Below are positions 49,798 through 58,179 of a stretch of DNA of 64,000 bases, piece after piece. Every line of letters starts with the position of its first letter. The first letter of the stretch is position 1. Where the stretch lies: contig JAWVFH010000060.1 in NCBI GenBank assembly GCA_033856255.1, positions 7,025-71,024 on the forward strand. Reading direction: 5' to 3'. This DNA comes from WHSW01 sp033856255. Its GTDB lineage: Bacteria; Actinomycetota; Thermoleophilia; Solirubrobacterales; 70-9. A model generated the notes under the pieces. It had not been told where the DNA came from, searched no databases, and saw only the letters and a program-made list of their open reading frames with translations. Both the position numbers and the translations under genes were made by a program.

Positions 49798-50523
49798 TTG
49801 CCTACGGACCTTGGGTCCGTAGGCGCCTCCGCACCAACGGACGCTCGTTATTGGGCAACAATCTCGCTGGGCGTGCCGAGCACAGTGGCCAGTCTCTTCG
49901 CATCCGCCGACCTACAGCTGGATGGAGTCGTGCCATGGGGTTTCCGGATCCCACGGACAGCGTCGGGGACGAGTACCGGCATCTATGTCGTCGCGCTGAC
50001 GGACAACGCCGACACCACGGAGGCGGCCATTGCCGACTGCCCAATCAGCCGGACTGCGATTCATACCCTGCTTGAGGTGCGCCCTGAACTCATGCTCGAT
50101 GGGACACGGCCCGATGCAGCGTCGCTCGCCGAGCGGCTCACTTCGTTCTGGCTACCTAGCGAGGTTGTTTTGTACGTCGGGCTGGCCGGCCCCCGGAAAC
50201 GAATGCCGACCGCGGGAGAGCTCGCGAAACGCGTCGGGGAGTACTACGCGACACCGCTCGGAGCCCGGGCTCCCCACGCTGGCGGCTGGCCCCTCAAGAC
50301 GCTCGCCGGCCAGGACCAGCTCGCGGTCCACTATGCGTACTGCGAGCCCGTCGACGAGCGCGAGCGGTTGATGCTCGCGGCGTTCGCCGCCAACGTCGAC
50401 CCCGATGAACGGGCCGCCCTGGCCGACAAGGAGCATGTGATGCCCTTTGCCAACTTGGAATACCCGCCTGGAACCAGGAAGCTCCACGGGATTAGCGGGG
50501 CCAAAGCGTCACGCAGGTCCTAG
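49798..50523 (+). CDS. GIY-YIG-nuclease-like protein
   Basis: Of 241 residues, the central part has GIYVVAL and, after an insertion of about 55 residues, VVLYVGLAGPRKR, the two signature strands of GIY-YIG nucleases, followed by KRVGEYYATPLGARAPHAGGWPLKTLA, which includes the candidate catalytic Arg/Tyr region. The function is unknown; restriction or genome-maintenance nucleases have this fold. The start is uncertain: the first possible TTG lies inside a hairpin (49800-49824), and the GTG at 49873 would give 216 residues beginning close to the conserved region. It converges with the beta-propeller gene eight bases away. Confidence 0.65.
   Translation: MPTDLGSVGASAPTDARYWATISLGVPSTVASLFASADLQLDGVVPWGFRIPRTASGTSTGIYVVALTDNADTTEAAIADCPISRTAIHTLLEVRPELMLDGTRPDAASLAERLTSFWLPSEVVLYVGLAGPRKRMPTAGELAKRVGEYYATPLGARAPHAGGWPLKTLAGQDQLAVHYAYCEPVDERERLMLAAFAANVDPDERAALADKEHVMPFANLEYPPGTRKLHGISGAKASRRS
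49800..49824. repeat. 11-bp hairpin at the start of the GIY-YIG-like gene
   Basis: The arms gcctacggacc (49800-49810) and ggtccgtaggc (49814-49824) pair across three bases. It covers the first codons of the longest reading frame, so it may be a regulatory stem or mark that translation begins downstream. Confidence 0.6.
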
Positions 50524-50531
50524 CTGGCAGC

Positions 50532-51881
50532 CTACCTGGCCTCGACCTCGGCCATCTGCAGCTGATAGAGCTGGACCAGATCGTCGATCGAGCTCGGGGC
50601 GTAGAGCCAATGGCCGGAGACGGCGACATCCAGCGGACGCTGTCCGCTTCCGAGCTCGGCAATGGAGGCGAGCTGCTGGCGGCTGATCTGACTGACGGCG
50701 CCGCTATCTGCGCCGGAGGCCCAGACCGAGCCCAGACCAGCGGCCAACCCGGAGGGCACCTCGACGCCAAGATCAAAGGTGTCGAGCTGGCCGGTCCTGG
50801 TGTCGTAGCGGCTGATCTGGGCCGCCCTGTAATGAACCACCCAGACCTCGGGTCCGGCAACAACGAGGTCTTGGGGGTCGGCTGGGATCTGGATACGCCG
50901 CAAGCGCTGCCCGTGTTGGTTGAACTCGAGCAGGGCGCCAGTTTGACCCTCGGGTCGGCCCTGGGTGACCCAGAGCCGGGGGCCGTCGACGGCCATACCG
51001 TTGGGCTCGTCGATCTTGATCGTCGCCTTTCGCTGGCCCAGGCTTCGCGAGAGCAGGAGGATTCGTCCGCCCTCGAAATCCTTGAACCAAACGCCGTTGT
51101 CGGCGACTGCGAGCTCGCAGTCGCCGCTGCCGAGGCGGCGACGGGTAATCGTTTCGTTATGGCGCTCGACGCGGTAAACGTGGCCGTTGGCGGTGGCGAA
51201 GACGGCGCCAAGGCCGACATCGACGTCGAAGAGATCCGGCTCAAGGCGCAAGCCGTCGTCGACTCCGAGGCGAGGATCGAGCTTGTACAGCCACCCGGCC
51301 TCGGTGACCACGTAGGCGCGGCCGTGGCCGGTAGGCGCAACCGCGTTCGGCCCGCCGCTGACCGGGAGCTGGCTCTGACCGACCACGGTGGCCTCGCGGA
51401 CATGCTCGACGACCAGCGGACGAAGTATCAACCAGGAGCCGAGGATGATCAAGCACACGAGACCGAGGACAAAGGCAGCGCGGACGTGCTGCTGACCAAA
51501 AACGCTCAGGCCACCAGCCATGACCAGTCCAAAGAGGCTAAGGCCAAGCAGCCAGCCCATGGCCGGAACCGGAAACTGCGGGCCGAGGGGATAGGCGATC
51601 GAGAAGCTGGCCACTAGGGCGCCGACCAGCACCTCGTAAAAACGCGCCGCCAACGCCTGCTGCTCTCTATCTGGCGGGCTCGGGCGGGGGCGCCCCGGGG
51701 AGTCGCCGCCATCCGGGTCGAATCGACCCTCGGAGCCTCCGCCTCGAGCGGGTTCGTTACCGGACGAGGAATCGGTTGCGTCTAGCCCGGTCGAGGCCAC
51801 GGACGGGCCTCGACCGGGGTCGGTCGCCGGCGCCCTCAGTTCTTCAGTAGGCGTTACAGTTGCGGGGTCTGACGTGGCCAT
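50532..51881 (-). CDS. Membrane-anchored beta-propeller protein
   Basis: The protein has 449 residues. A disordered, acidic and Pro/Gly-rich first 75 residues precedes three membrane helices (about residues 76-150, FYEVLVGALVASFSIAYPLG, GWLLGLSLFGLVMAGGLSVFG, AAFVLGLVCLIILGSWLIL), then a C-terminal NHL/virginiamycin-lyase-like propeller (about 165-445) with repeats such as GPNAVAPTGHGRAYVVTEAGWLYKLDPR, EPNGMAVDGPRLWVTQGR and EVPSGLAAGLGSVWASGADSGAVSQI. There is no catalytic evidence. A sensor or binding role at the membrane is plausible. A ribosome binding site (ggaaaag) precedes the ATG. Confidence 0.72.
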   Translation of the reverse strand: MATSDPATVTPTEELRAPATDPGRGPSVASTGLDATDSSSGNEPARGGGSEGRFDPDGGDSPGRPRPSPPDREQQALAARFYEVLVGALVASFSIAYPLGPQFPVPAMGWLLGLSLFGLVMAGGLSVFGQQHVRAAFVLGLVCLIILGSWLILRPLVVEHVREATVVGQSQLPVSGGPNAVAPTGHGRAYVVTEAGWLYKLDPRLGVDDGLRLEPDLFDVDVGLGAVFATANGHVYRVERHNETITRRRLGSGDCELAVADNGVWFKDFEGGRILLLSRSLGQRKATIKIDEPNGMAVDGPRLWVTQGRPEGQTGALLEFNQHGQRLRRIQIPADPQDLVVAGPEVWVVHYRAAQISRYDTRTGQLDTFDLGVEVPSGLAAGLGSVWASGADSGAVSQISRQQLASIAELGSGQRPLDVAVSGHWLYAPSSIDDLVQLYQLQMAEVEAR

Positions 51882-51918
51882 TCTTTTCCTTTGCCGGGGA
51901 GAAATGGTTGCGTTGTCC

Positions 51919-51947
51919 GCGGTCTCGGCCCATTCGGCCGAGACCGC
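51919..51947. terminator. Hairpin upstream of the propeller gene
   Basis: The arms gcggtctcggcc (51919-51930) and ggccgagaccgc (51936-51947) are perfect complements around a five-base loop. On the minus strand it lies 24 bases after the stop of the gene at 51971-52561 and 38 bases before the propeller ATG. On the plus strand TTTTC follows, but no plus-strand gene ends here. Confidence 0.65.
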
Positions 51948-51970
51948 GTTTTCGTTGTCAACTCAGCCGA

Positions 51971-52561
51971 TCACTTCACCCCCGATTCCAGGAGGCGGCG
52001 CGCTGCGCGCGGCCGGCCGAGGCCGAGCCGAGGCAGCTGATCGGAGAAGATGAACAGCGGCCGCTCGCCGGCTTCGGTGGCCAGCGTTAAGGCTCCGGCC
52101 CTGGCCTGGCGAGCCAGGGCGACGATTTCCCAGGCCCGGTCGGCCGGGCCGGCGGCTTCCAGGCGCCGACGACTTAGCTCGCGCCCGCCGCCAAGCCACC
52201 GGGTTGGGCAAACCATGAGCTCTCTGACGTCGGCCTCGCGCACGACCCGGGTTGAGGCCTGCAGGGTGGCCATGCCCACCCCGGCCCGTTCGGCCCATGC
52301 GAACACGGCCTCCATCTCTGACCGGTAGGGCCAGATGATCCAGCCGGTCAACCTAGGGTCGGGGGCTCGTGGGTCGTCGAGGCCGAGCGGCGCACCACAC
52401 AGTCGGCCTTTGGCGTCGGCGGTGAAGTAGTAACGACCGCTCCAGCGCTCCAGCGAAAACGGCCGGGGCTCGGCCCAGACCTTCCCCGGCCCTCTTTCGC
52501 GGCTGGGGGAAGCCGGTCGGGTCAATGGTGGGGCTGCGAGCGGGGCGGGCACTTCGGTCAC
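51971..52561 (-). CDS. Unrecognised element protein
   Basis: This 196-residue protein has a Pro/Ala-rich first 25 residues. A central region (about 40-90, WSGRYYFTADAKGRLCGAPLGLDDPRAPDPRLTGWIIWPY) suggests a small beta-rich domain, and the C-terminal half is Arg- and Ala-rich with helical character (READVRELMVCPTRWLGGGRELSRRRLEAAGP). No known family is apparent to me. It lies upstream of the propeller gene and may share regulation with it; a hairpin separates the two. Confidence 0.55.
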   Translation of the reverse strand: MTEVPAPLAAPPLTRPASPSRERGPGKVWAEPRPFSLERWSGRYYFTADAKGRLCGAPLGLDDPRAPDPRLTGWIIWPYRSEMEAVFAWAERAGVGMATLQASTRVVREADVRELMVCPTRWLGGGRELSRRRLEAAGPADRAWEIVALARQARAGALTLATEAGERPLFIFSDQLPRLGLGRPRAARRLLESGVK

Positions 52562-52769
52562 CTATTTCTTCGGACCCCCAAGAATATCGGAGACCCAGGA
52601 GGATGACTACCCGGCATGATTAAGCAATTATTAACTGGAAGGTCTATTGGGAACTGATCTGGAACCTGAGTAAGATCCCCGAATGCGCAGGCCGGCCCCA
52701 AGCGCGCCTCCAACTCGCTAGCGATGCCGACGCAGGGCAACGGCCGATATTCCCGAAAGGAGAATTTCT

Positions 52770-53273
52770 GTGGCGACTAGAACCCGGACCGGGGTCCATC
52801 GCCCGAGTAGCTCGTCGACGCACGGGGGGAAGACTGGCTCCAATGGGTCCAAACCGAAGGCGGCGCCTAAGCGTTCTGTTCGTCGCAGCCGGGCTCGCTC
52901 GGCGGCGATCGACCAAGGCGATGAGAAGCCGCTTCTAGAGCGGCTGAACAACATCGACCCGAAGACCAAACTTGAAGCGCTTTTCGAAGCCGGGGTTACC
53001 GACCGTGATCTGGCCCGAGGAACCGGTGCCAGCGAGGCAACGGTGGTTAAGTGGCGCCATGGCAATAGCCATCCACGGGCCGGCCGGCACCTCGAGGCCA
53101 TCAACGATCTCGCAGCCTTGTTTGGCTATGTCCTAGCCGCTGACTCGGCCCGGGCCGCGGTCTTGTGGGTGCGTGATCGCAACAAGAATCTCGACATGGA
53201 TAGCCCCCTCGACCGCGTGGCGGCAGGTGATTTCGCCAGCGCTCTGAAGGCGGCTGAGGCTTTCACGGGCTAG
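52770..53273 (+). CDS. Helix-turn-helix protein with antitoxin-like (MbcA/ParS/Xre) C-terminus
   Basis: The 167-residue protein has a basic, Ser/Thr-rich N-terminus to about residue 50, a helix-turn-helix (GVTDRDLARGTGASEATVVKWR), and a C-terminal part (WVRDRNKNLDMDSPLDRVAAGDFASALKAAEAF) resembling the toxin-binding domain of Xre/ParS antitoxins (DUF2384-like). No RES-type toxin gene is adjacent, so it may be an orphan regulator. The GTG start has AAAGGAG seven bases upstream. It could control the defence genes to its right. Confidence 0.72.
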   Translation: MATRTRTGVHRPSSSSTHGGKTGSNGSKPKAAPKRSVRRSRARSAAIDQGDEKPLLERLNNIDPKTKLEALFEAGVTDRDLARGTGASEATVVKWRHGNSHPRAGRHLEAINDLAALFGYVLAADSARAAVLWVRDRNKNLDMDSPLDRVAAGDFASALKAAEAFTG

Positions 53274-53504
53274 ACGAGTTCGGCGCCCATGCGCGGGAGC
53301 GGTCCCAGCGAAAAGACGCACATTCATGTCGATCTACTGGGGTCGAAATCGCGTCATGTCGGTGGGATCCACGCTTGGTCCCGACCAGGGGCGGTCAGGG
53401 CGTTGAGGGCGTCGGTACGGGTGCCTTTGCGCTCCCCCACGAGCGGAGGAGCTACGCATCGAACCGATCGACGGTGGCGTACGCCTCAGCTGAGCGATGG
53501 CGCG

Positions 53505-56198
53505 TCAAGCGAACGGCTCATACTCGACCCGGCCAGCCGCGATTGCTTCGTTCAGCTCGAGAAGTCGCCGATTCGACTCGCCCGGGTCCCCGGCCACGCT
53601 GGCCGGCCACCCGTAAGCAACTGCCACCGCCCGGTCCAGTTCGTTGTGGAGCGCTGTCAGGTCGGCGTACGCGCCGTCATCAACCTCGTTGTACAGCCGG
53701 GTCAAGCCAAACCCTCGGTCCATGCAGATCGCGCGTCGGCGCTCTGTAAGTCTCTGCGCGATAGCGCCGATCGCCGCTCGCTGATCTGAATCCACCGCTG
53801 GCCACGGAAACGTCTCGAACGCCGATGTCAGCGTGTACCTGACGTCCACGCGCATCGTCGAGGATCGAGCACGCGCCCACTCATGGTGGATCGACGTGAG
53901 GAGCACGCCCAGCGAGTAATCGTCGTCAAACGTGAATACGTTCACGAGATCGCTCGGACAGGTATGCGGCTCCTGCCACGCGAAGAGAATGCGCTTCCCG
54001 ATTCGGTTCGCCGCGATGTACCGGCTGAGCGGCTCAATCGCTTTGCGAAGCCCTGGTCGAGGCTCGGCGAACAGCCACCATCGCTCGCGGTAAAGCTTCC
54101 GGCGGTTGCGTGCACGATCGGGCTTTACCCGCTGCTCAACGATGGCCAGTGCGGCTGGCCAGCGACCCGCCTCTTCGAGTGACATCGTCGCGAAGTCGAC
54201 GATCCAGCGGGTCGGCCCGTGGCCCGGGTCCGTCGTAAGGTCCTTGCCGACCAGATACGGGCGAACGATCTTGGAGTAATCGGCTCCTTCCGTCTTGAGG
54301 AGCGACGTCGCCTCCTCCGCATCGAGCACAAAGCCATCGCCGGCGGGAATCGGCCCTTGGAACGCCCGCGACTTGTTGGCGGGCAGCGGCTCGGCGCTCT
54401 GGGCTCCGGGCGCCGCGACTTGGAGCGCCGCTGTTATTGCGTCGACCTCCTCTCCGTCGAGAAGAACGCTCTGGGGCGGCCCCGTCGGCTCCTTGACCCA
54501 GTTGACGATGCTGACGTTGACGACGGCCTCGCCGGACCATGGCAGCTTCGAGATTGCATTCGTGATGACTCCGCCGTTGTCGAGGATCCATTCCAATGTG
54601 GGTCCGCGGTTGCGGTTCTGGGAGATCGAATTGGTCACCACGAGCCCCGCCCGACCGTTCTTCGGGAGATGTGGATGGGCCCTTCGCAGCCAGTACGCGG
54701 CGTAGTCCTTGATCCCGATGCCGAATTCGCTCTGTAGCCACGCTACGTACTCGTCGCCAAGTTCCTTGCGAAGCCGCTGCGAGCCGTGGTAAGGCGGGTT
54801 GCTGATGATTGCGTCCGCACGTGGCCACGGAAGGCGCAGAGCATCGCCTTGCCGAATCCCAGACAGGTTCACGAGGGGCAAGACGGGCTCGTCGACGCCG
54901 AGCTTGTCGACGGCGAGCTTGTGTCCGATCCACATCGTCACCCGCGCCAGCTTGACCGCGAAGGGCTCGATCTCGATGCCCTTCATGTTCTGGATCGGGA
55001 ACAGGTTCAGCTCGGCCTGGTCTGGAAGGCCCGCAGCCTTGCGCAGCTCCGCGATGCGGTCGCGGAGTTCGGCCTCGATACGCCGTAGCTCTCCATATGC
55101 GACGTAGAGGAAGTTCCCCGAGCCGCAAGCTGGATCCAGCACCACGTAATCCATCAAGTCGCGCTGCGCGGCCTGCGCGTCCGCGAGCGAGTCACATGCT
55201 GCGATCCGCTCACGCCAAGGCTCAACGATCGTCGGCAGGACCACCTTCAGAATGTCGGCCTCGGCCGTGTAATGGGCGCCGAGCGCCCACTGCTTCTCCT
55301 TGCCAAGTGCCCCGGTGAGCAGTGAGCCGAAGATCGCCGGTTCAACCTGATGCCACTCGAAGTCGGCCGCCTTGCGGAGCATCGTGAGCTCGTCGGGCTC
55401 GAGGTGGACCTCGGCCGGCTTGGCGAAGAGACCGCCGTCGGCGTACGGCGTCCCCTTGTAGACGCCATGGGTTGGACGCGGCTCCTTCTCAGCGAGATAG
55501 CGGAATAGGCGGCCGAGGTCGTCAACGCTCGACCGGCTCGTGTCGGCGATGAGCCCGTCCAGAAGCCGCGTGAATAGGCGACCGGGGAGCATCCCAAGGT
55601 CCTCGGCGAACATCGACCAGACGACTTGCAAGACGAAGTCCTGCAGTACATCGTCATCAGCGGCCTCCCTCTCGTCGAGCTGCCGGTATAGATCCGTGAC
55701 AAGCGCGACCGCCTCTCTGGTGAGGTGGTCGTGCGCGAAGAACCCGGGCTTCTTGCCAGCCAAGAACAGCAGCGCGTCGCTGTTTTCCGGGAGCTCGGCG
55801 AGGTCGAACGCCGCGAGGGGCTCCGTATAGACCTCCCCGGGCCTCCAGACCTCGAAGCGATGAAAGGCGCACAGGATCACGTACGGGGGCGCGGGTGCTC
55901 CTGGCTTCCCGACCTTCTGCCAGTACTCCAAGGCCTGGTCTCGGTGCTTATCGAGCCTGGCAGCCTCGCTAGGCCGCTTCATCTCCGCAATGCAGACGCC
56001 GGGCCAGATCATGTCCATGAACTTGCCGGCGGAGGGCTCCTCGAACTTGGCCCCTACCGCCTCGCGGTCGGTGCCGTAGCACCGCAGGAGCTGAGTGAGG
56101 AACGTCTGCGCCTCACCGCGCTCAGATCCCTCGTATCCGCCCCACTTCGCGGCGAACTCGGCGAGCTGGTGCCGGATCTCCTCGCCGGAGAGCGCCAA
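53505..56198 (-). CDS. Type IIL (MmeI-like) restriction-modification enzyme
   Basis: This 897-residue single-chain enzyme cleaves and methylates DNA. The nuclease site is D62, then E72-x-K74 (KFMDMIWPGVCIAEMKRP), with the D-x9-ExK spacing known from MmeI. An N6-adenine methyltransferase domain of the gamma class follows, with motif I at residues 355-363 (DPACGSGNF) and motif IV NPPY at 467-470. The C-terminal 350 residues should be the target recognition domain. The same specificity unit guides both activities, so one gene protects and restricts. It lies directly after a small helical protein gene. Confidence 0.88.
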   Translation of the reverse strand: MALSGEEIRHQLAEFAAKWGGYEGSERGEAQTFLTQLLRCYGTDREAVGAKFEEPSAGKFMDMIWPGVCIAEMKRPSEAARLDKHRDQALEYWQKVGKPGAPAPPYVILCAFHRFEVWRPGEVYTEPLAAFDLAELPENSDALLFLAGKKPGFFAHDHLTREAVALVTDLYRQLDEREAADDDVLQDFVLQVVWSMFAEDLGMLPGRLFTRLLDGLIADTSRSSVDDLGRLFRYLAEKEPRPTHGVYKGTPYADGGLFAKPAEVHLEPDELTMLRKAADFEWHQVEPAIFGSLLTGALGKEKQWALGAHYTAEADILKVVLPTIVEPWRERIAACDSLADAQAAQRDLMDYVVLDPACGSGNFLYVAYGELRRIEAELRDRIAELRKAAGLPDQAELNLFPIQNMKGIEIEPFAVKLARVTMWIGHKLAVDKLGVDEPVLPLVNLSGIRQGDALRLPWPRADAIISNPPYHGSQRLRKELGDEYVAWLQSEFGIGIKDYAAYWLRRAHPHLPKNGRAGLVVTNSISQNRNRGPTLEWILDNGGVITNAISKLPWSGEAVVNVSIVNWVKEPTGPPQSVLLDGEEVDAITAALQVAAPGAQSAEPLPANKSRAFQGPIPAGDGFVLDAEEATSLLKTEGADYSKIVRPYLVGKDLTTDPGHGPTRWIVDFATMSLEEAGRWPAALAIVEQRVKPDRARNRRKLYRERWWLFAEPRPGLRKAIEPLSRYIAANRIGKRILFAWQEPHTCPSDLVNVFTFDDDYSLGVLLTSIHHEWARARSSTMRVDVRYTLTSAFETFPWPAVDSDQRAAIGAIAQRLTERRRAICMDRGFGLTRLYNEVDDGAYADLTALHNELDRAVAVAYGWPASVAGDPGESNRRLLELNEAIAAGRVEYEPFA

Positions 56199-56513
56199 TC
56201 AGGCGGCTTCGATGCTCGTTTGAGCGTCCGGGACTGCGAAGTAGGTCGCCTGACGCAACCGGCGTGCGCTCAGCGAAAGCTCTTCCTGTGCCTGCTCGAC
56301 CGCCTCGATGAGATGCGGGTCGGCGTCTAGATCACGAAGCGCGCTGACGGCGCGCTCGGCGCGGGCGCGGCTTTTCTCAAGGGCAAGCTCGACGATCGCG
56401 ATCTGCTCGAAACTGTCCTCGCTCTGCTTGGGCGTCATTGGTCCGTCGAGCCTACGATCCGAACCGGACGCACCCTCGGTAGCGGGGCTCGGTGTCCTCG
56501 TCTCACCAGCCAT
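56199..56513 (-). CDS. Small helical protein linked to the restriction enzyme
   Basis: The protein, 104 residues from the ATG at 56513, has a disordered first 30 residues and a helical remainder (FEQIAIVELALEKSRARAERAVSALRDLDADPHLIEAVEQAQEELSLSARRLRQ). An ATG at 56438 is an alternative start. No known motif is seen; a regulatory or accessory role for the downstream methyltransferase is only inferred. Its stop abuts the restriction enzyme start without a gap, so they are one operon. An upstream box resembling one before the CBASS operon lies at 56555-56570. Confidence 0.55.
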   Translation of the reverse strand: MAGETRTPSPATEGASGSDRRLDGPMTPKQSEDSFEQIAIVELALEKSRARAERAVSALRDLDADPHLIEAVEQAQEELSLSARRLRQATYFAVPDAQTSIEAA

Positions 56514-56554
56514 CGGCGAGCAAGCTAGCGGGACGACTCCATACAAACGAGCCC

Positions 56555-56570
56555 TGATCGCGCAAAGAGC
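56555..56570 (-). promoter_or_regulatory. Box upstream of the restriction operon shared with CBASS operon
   Basis: The minus strand reads GCTCTTTGCGCGATCA. The CBASS operon has GCTCTTTGCGATCA at 61504-61517, the same sequence without two bases. Both lie about 40-60 bases upstream of the likely first codon of each operon. Two occurrences only, so this may be chance. Confidence 0.3.
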
Positions 56571-56672
56571 GCAAACACCTTCGGTCGAAACAGTGGCGCG
56601 TGAAGAGGACTAGCTGTCGTCTCGTCACCCCGGGTAGAAGACAAATCGCCGTTGTTGGCCATCCACTCTGTC

Positions 56673-57623
56673 CTATGGCTCCGCACTGTCGCCCCCTTCG
56701 GCCGCATGCACAAGACGCACCGCGGTCTCCTGGGCGTACTGAGACCACGACAGCCGCCGAGCTGTTCCGTTGCGCGGGTCGACGATCCACGTGCCCTCGA
56801 CGTCATCACCCAGCTCGCCACCCAGCGGGACCAAGTACCGCTGATCGCCAAACAGGAACAGTCCGAGTGCCGCCCCATGCGAGGTTCCCATCGCGGTCAC
56901 AACGTGCAGCGGCCGCTCGAAGTAGTCGTCGAGTTCCGTCTCGTGCAGCGACTCGCTCACCGGCGCCAAGGGCGCGTACGGGGCCGGCGGCACAGCGTCG
57001 CGGCCCCAGAGGACGTCCCGCAGATATGACGCGACCGGGCCGGATAGCCACTCCTCCCCGAAGATCTCCCGACCGAACCCCAGCCCATTCTTCGCTCCAA
57101 ACCGCGGCCAGAGCGTCGCGTCGATCGTCATATTGAACTCGACCTCTGGATTCTCGATCGTGCGCTCCTCGGCGCCTTCCAGTGTGACGTCCTCACCGAA
57201 CTCCTTCTGAAGCCGCTTGAGCTTCTTTTCGAAGTATTCGGGTGCTTCGGCGGCGTCAACGCCGAACCTCACGGTCTTCTCGTCCTGCCAGTGCTCGACG
57301 GGTAACGGCTTCGCGTACCAGCCATTCCGGTCCATGACCGTGAGGACTCGTTCTCCGGTGGCCTTTAGTCGGCTCACCACCCGCGGCGGACTCGGGACCT
57401 GCCCGCGGCTATCGGGGATCTCGTAGTAGTGGCGGCGCTCAAGAATCCACGTCTGCTGCGCAAACGGCTGGTCTACCTCTAGGCCCGCTGCGTCGTTGCA
57501 CGGCCCGCACACGTCGCGCGTAGCCCAGCCACTACCTCCCAAGGTCTGGGATAGAGGGTGCTCAACCGAGCGGTACTCATCTCCCTTTTGCTCGCCGCAG
57601 TATGCGCAGACGAAGTCGGTCAT
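56673..57623 (-). CDS. HNH endonuclease, last gene of the CBASS operon
   Basis: The 316-residue protein starts at the ATG at 57623, four bases after the Cap3 stop. An HNH zinc-finger nuclease domain occupies residues 1-50: C6-x2-C9, E21-H22 and C39-x2-C42-N43. The remaining 260 residues are alpha/beta and do not look like SAVED, so it is not an obvious Cap5. It could be the killing effector or an accessory DNase of the CBASS system. The longer frame upstream is a basic, non-family extension overlapping Cap3. Operon position is firm; function is inferred. Confidence 0.8.
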   Translation of the reverse strand: MTDFVCAYCGEQKGDEYRSVEHPLSQTLGGSGWATRDVCGPCNDAAGLEVDQPFAQQTWILERRHYYEIPDSRGQVPSPPRVVSRLKATGERVLTVMDRNGWYAKPLPVEHWQDEKTVRFGVDAAEAPEYFEKKLKRLQKEFGEDVTLEGAEERTIENPEVEFNMTIDATLWPRFGAKNGLGFGREIFGEEWLSGPVASYLRDVLWGRDAVPPAPYAPLAPVSESLHETELDDYFERPLHVVTAMGTSHGAALGLFLFGDQRYLVPLGGELGDDVEGTWIVDPRNGTARRLSWSQYAQETAVRLVHAAEGGDSAEP

Positions 57624-57627
57624 GTCT

Positions 57628-58179
57628 TCAATCAGACGTCGCCGGCGAGCGATCCGACGGCCAGTCCCATTCAGGGACCTTTGCACTCTCCTCCGACAAG
57701 ACGTCGAACCAAAGTGGGGCGAGCGGTTGAACAAGCCCGGCAGGAGTACGCCAATAGAACGCCGCCTGCGGCACAAGCTTCGACCCCGGCAGGAGCCCGA
57801 GCCGAACGATGATCATTAGGGGGGTCGGCGTTCCATACTTTGGGTCTTCGGCCAACTGCCGCACGGCACGTTCGTCCTGACGACTCGGGACCGGGGCGCT
57901 CCGCGGGTGTGTGTGCCAGTCACCCAGGAAGGTCACTCGCCCACCGCTGGCGTCCCATGCTTCGTTGAAGCGCCTGCTGTGACCTCCGCGGCCGTCAATC
58001 TTGATGCCCAGCGCGCTACCCCGGAACGCCGGTGGAGTCGCGGCCGTGATGACGACGGCGGAGCCGTCTCGAACCCAATAACCGAGCAGCCAACCGCCGA
58101 CCTCCCACGGTCTCGGCGGTAAGGCAAGCAACCGGTCACGGACAGCTGTGCGGACAAACAGAATCGGGCGACTAGACAC
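57628..58179 (-). CDS. cap3: CBASS Cap3-like JAMM isopeptidase
   Basis: The 183-residue MPN/JAB metalloprotease has the JAMM motif with E26, H89-x-H91 and, after exactly ten residues, D102 (GDWHTHPRSAPVPSRQD). In type II CBASS, Cap3 removes the CD-NTase from conjugated targets and so opposes Cap2. The start is GTG at 58179, overlapping the Cap2 stop by eight bases. The HNH gene follows four bases after its stop. The pair Cap2-Cap3 next to a CD-NTase gene is diagnostic of the system. Confidence 0.9.
   Translation of the reverse strand: MSSRPILFVRTAVRDRLLALPPRPWEVGGWLLGYWVRDGSAVVITAATPPAFRGSALGIKIDGRGGHSRRFNEAWDASGGRVTFLGDWHTHPRSAPVPSRQDERAVRQLAEDPKYGTPTPLMIIVRLGLLPGSKLVPQAAFYWRTPAGLVQPLAPLWFDVLSEESAKVPEWDWPSDRSPATSD

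Noticed and set aside
49467..50075. Alternative plus-strand gene with AAGGAG upstream of GTG
   Set aside because: It runs in another frame through the GIY-YIG-like gene, with composition (Pro, Ser, Arg) typical of a shadow frame.
57624..57776. N-terminal extension of the HNH protein
   Set aside because: Arg-rich sequence overlapping Cap3; the zinc finger begins five residues after the ATG at 57623.
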